From assembly GCA_037190845.1 (NCBI GenBank), contig JBBCJI010000005.1, positions 1-64,000 of the forward strand: a stretch of 64,000 nucleotides of DNA. Reading direction: 5' to 3'. The position numbers and the translations under genes are program-made. Source of the DNA: JBEBVQ01 sp037190845 (GTDB lineage: Bacteria > Bacteroidota > Bacteroidia > Chitinophagales > Chitinophagaceae). The notes below the pieces were generated by a model, which saw only the letters and a list, made by a program, of their open reading frames with translations, did not search any database and was not told the DNA's origin. Position 1 is the first letter of the stretch, and every line of letters begins with the position of its first letter. Positions 62,833-64,000 of the stretch are shown in pieces.

Positions 62833-63921
62833 CCCGGCGTGTATAATACCTCCCGCGATCACATCGTCGCCTTCATAAAATACGGCACTCTGTCCGGGGG
62901 CAATACTGCTTACTGCATGAGTAAAATGTATACTCAGCTTATCTCCTACGGTATATAAGGTGCTTTCAGTGCCGGGATCCTTATACCGGATCTTCGTGGT
63001 AGCGGTCATACCTTCAGTGATCCGGTCGTATTTCACCATGTTCAGTCCTCCGACCAGCATATGGCTGGCCTGGAGCTCGTGGGCTTCCCCGAGCACTACT
63101 GTATTGGTTTCCGGGATGATCTTCGTTACGAATACCGGTTTGCCCAGGGCGATATCAAGCCCCTTGCGCTGGCCGATGGTGTAAAAAGGGTATCCTTTAT
63201 GCTGGCCGACAATGGTCCCGTCGTGCAGCACATAGTTGCCGCCTGCGACGGTTTCTTCGAGCGTGGGTATGGTACGTTTCAGAAAGCCACGGTAATCATT
63301 ATCCGGCACAAAACAGATCTCATAGCTCTCTGCTTTTTTAGAGAGTTCTGTATAGCCCATATCAAAAGCCATTTGCCTTACCTCTGTTTTCAGGTAGTCT
63401 CCCAGGGGATAAATACTCCGGCTCAGGCATTCCTGGCTCAGCCCCCAGAGCACATAGCTCTGGTCTTTGGTCAGATCTCTGGCTTTGGAGAGTACGTAGC
63501 GGCTGTTTTCTTCGCGCACTTTCACATAGTGACCGGTGGCGATAAAATCGCAGCCAAGGGCATCTGCTCGCTTCAGCAGAGCGGCCCATTTGATGTGTGT
63601 ATTGCAGAGTACACAGGGATTGGGTGTGCGACCGGCCATGTACTCATCCACGAAATTGTTGATCACCGAATCGCCGAATTCTTCGCGGATATCGAGCACA
63701 TAATGCGGGAAGCCATGTTCTACGGCTGCCATGCGGGCGTCGTTGAAGCTGTCGAGGTTACAGCAGCCGGTTTCCTTACGGCTACCGCCGGAGTGGGCAT
63801 AATCCCAGGTTTTCATTGTGATACCGACGACTTCATAACCCTGGTTGTGGAGCATGAGCGCTGTAACGGTACTGTCAATACCGCCGCTCATTGCCACCAA
63901 TACTTTTCCGTTCCTGCTCAT
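62827..63921 (-). CDS. mnmA: tRNA-specific 2-thiouridylase MnmA
   Basis: I choose the ATG giving MSRNGKVLVAM (364 residues). A -7 element lies 31 bp upstream of it, inside the extension that an earlier ATG would add. Motifs are complete: PP-loop SGGIDSTV (12-19), first catalytic Cys in NPCVLCN (about 103), GHYVK, second Cys in YEICFVPD (about 203), and the C-terminal beta-barrel. MnmA thiolates U34 of the tRNAs for Lys, Glu and Gln, using sulfur relayed from a cysteine desulfurase. It is convergent with pyrD. Confidence 0.95.
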   Translation of the reverse strand: MSRNGKVLVAMSGGIDSTVTALMLHNQGYEVVGITMKTWDYAHSGGSRKETGCCNLDSFNDARMAAVEHGFPHYVLDIREEFGDSVINNFVDEYMAGRTPNPCVLCNTHIKWAALLKRADALGCDFIATGHYVKVREENSRYVLSKARDLTKDQSYVLWGLSQECLSRSIYPLGDYLKTEVRQMAFDMGYTELSKKAESYEICFVPDNDYRGFLKRTIPTLEETVAGGNYVLHDGTIVGQHKGYPFYTIGQRKGLDIALGKPVFVTKIIPETNTVVLGEAHELQASHMLVGGLNMVKYDRITEGMTATTKIRYKDPGTESTLYTVGDKLSIHFTHAVSSIAPGQSAVFYEGDDVIAGGIIHAGK

Positions 63922-63952
63922 GATCGCTTTTCTCCCGTGTCTATTAATCCGG

Positions 63953-63960
63953 CAAAAGTA
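63953..63960 (-). promoter_or_regulatory. -7 element of mnmA
   Basis: On the minus strand this reads TACTTTTG, matching TAnnTTTG, 31 bp before the chosen mnmA ATG. The remaining bases to the window end are too few to judge a -33 element reliably. Confidence 0.5.
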
Positions 63961-64000
63961 CGATAACCGGGGTATTTCGTGCATGTTTATCGTCTATACA

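Overview
The window comes from a Bacteroidota chromosome, most likely order Chitinophagales (Chitinophaga-like). The reasons are type IX secretion (T9SS) sorting domains on several secreted proteins, a GldB gliding lipoprotein, a DUF3098 protein next to FtsX, TAnnTTTG -7 promoter elements, little use of Shine-Dalgarno sites, and families of intergenic inverted repeats. The genus is inference. Most of the window is ordinary core genome. The unusual part is about 33-51 kb.

Layout. 1-2139: 3' part of a propeller/LytS-type sensor kinase, followed by tRNA-His on the minus strand. 2.6-6.0 kb: ftsX, a DUF3098 membrane protein, and two glycosyltransferases (GT4, GT9). 6.1-6.9 kb: an OmpA-type lipoprotein. 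7.1-13.4 kb: the translation block rimP-nusA-infB-prfA; rimP is preceded by a hairpin plus T-run that overlaps a six-codon reading frame. 13.5-16.0 kb: a polysaccharide chain-length protein and an O-antigen ligase/polymerase. 16.1-21.7 kb: a complete Fe-S assembly operon sufBCDSE plus a DUF59 factor. 21.7-29.1 kb: gldB, a PorT-like barrel, nadE, a T9SS-exported M43-type metalloprotease, a START-like protein, an OM protein and a glycerophosphodiesterase. 29.1-33.2 kb: biotin carboxylase, a GlcD-type flavoprotein, a PaaI thioesterase and an internally deleted phenylacetate-CoA ligase.

33.4-51.1 kb holds two modules of the same design. Each has a T9SS-exported surface protein divergent from a TPR sensor kinase and a LuxR-type response regulator. 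Module 1 is a 1624-residue beta-helix protein plus a type B T9SS protein, with kinase/regulator at 40.6-43.3 kb. Module 2 is a seven-repeat SBBP protein at 48.3 kb with kinase/regulator at 45.4-48.0 kb. The two largest exported proteins share a stalk domain before their sorting tails. Module 2 lies between an intact tRNA-Asn (51.03-51.10 kb) and a 42-nt displaced copy of that tRNA's 3' part (44.55 kb). A truncated tyrosine-recombinase-like start sits beside the intact tRNA, and Fic and GH19-like gene fragments lie at or near the other end. I read this as the relic of a small tRNA-Asn integrative element that carries module 2.

51.1-64 kb is ordinary again: a GT2/sugar-transferase fusion, small hypotheticals, a TonB-dependent receptor, rpe, a TPR lipoprotein, a small XRE regulator with a perfect operator-like palindrome, a PaaE-type ferredoxin reductase, a GlsB/YeaQ membrane protein, pyrD and mnmA. 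No rRNA, CRISPR array, complete transposase or defence locus was seen. Family assignments rest on motif recognition by eye; no database search was run.
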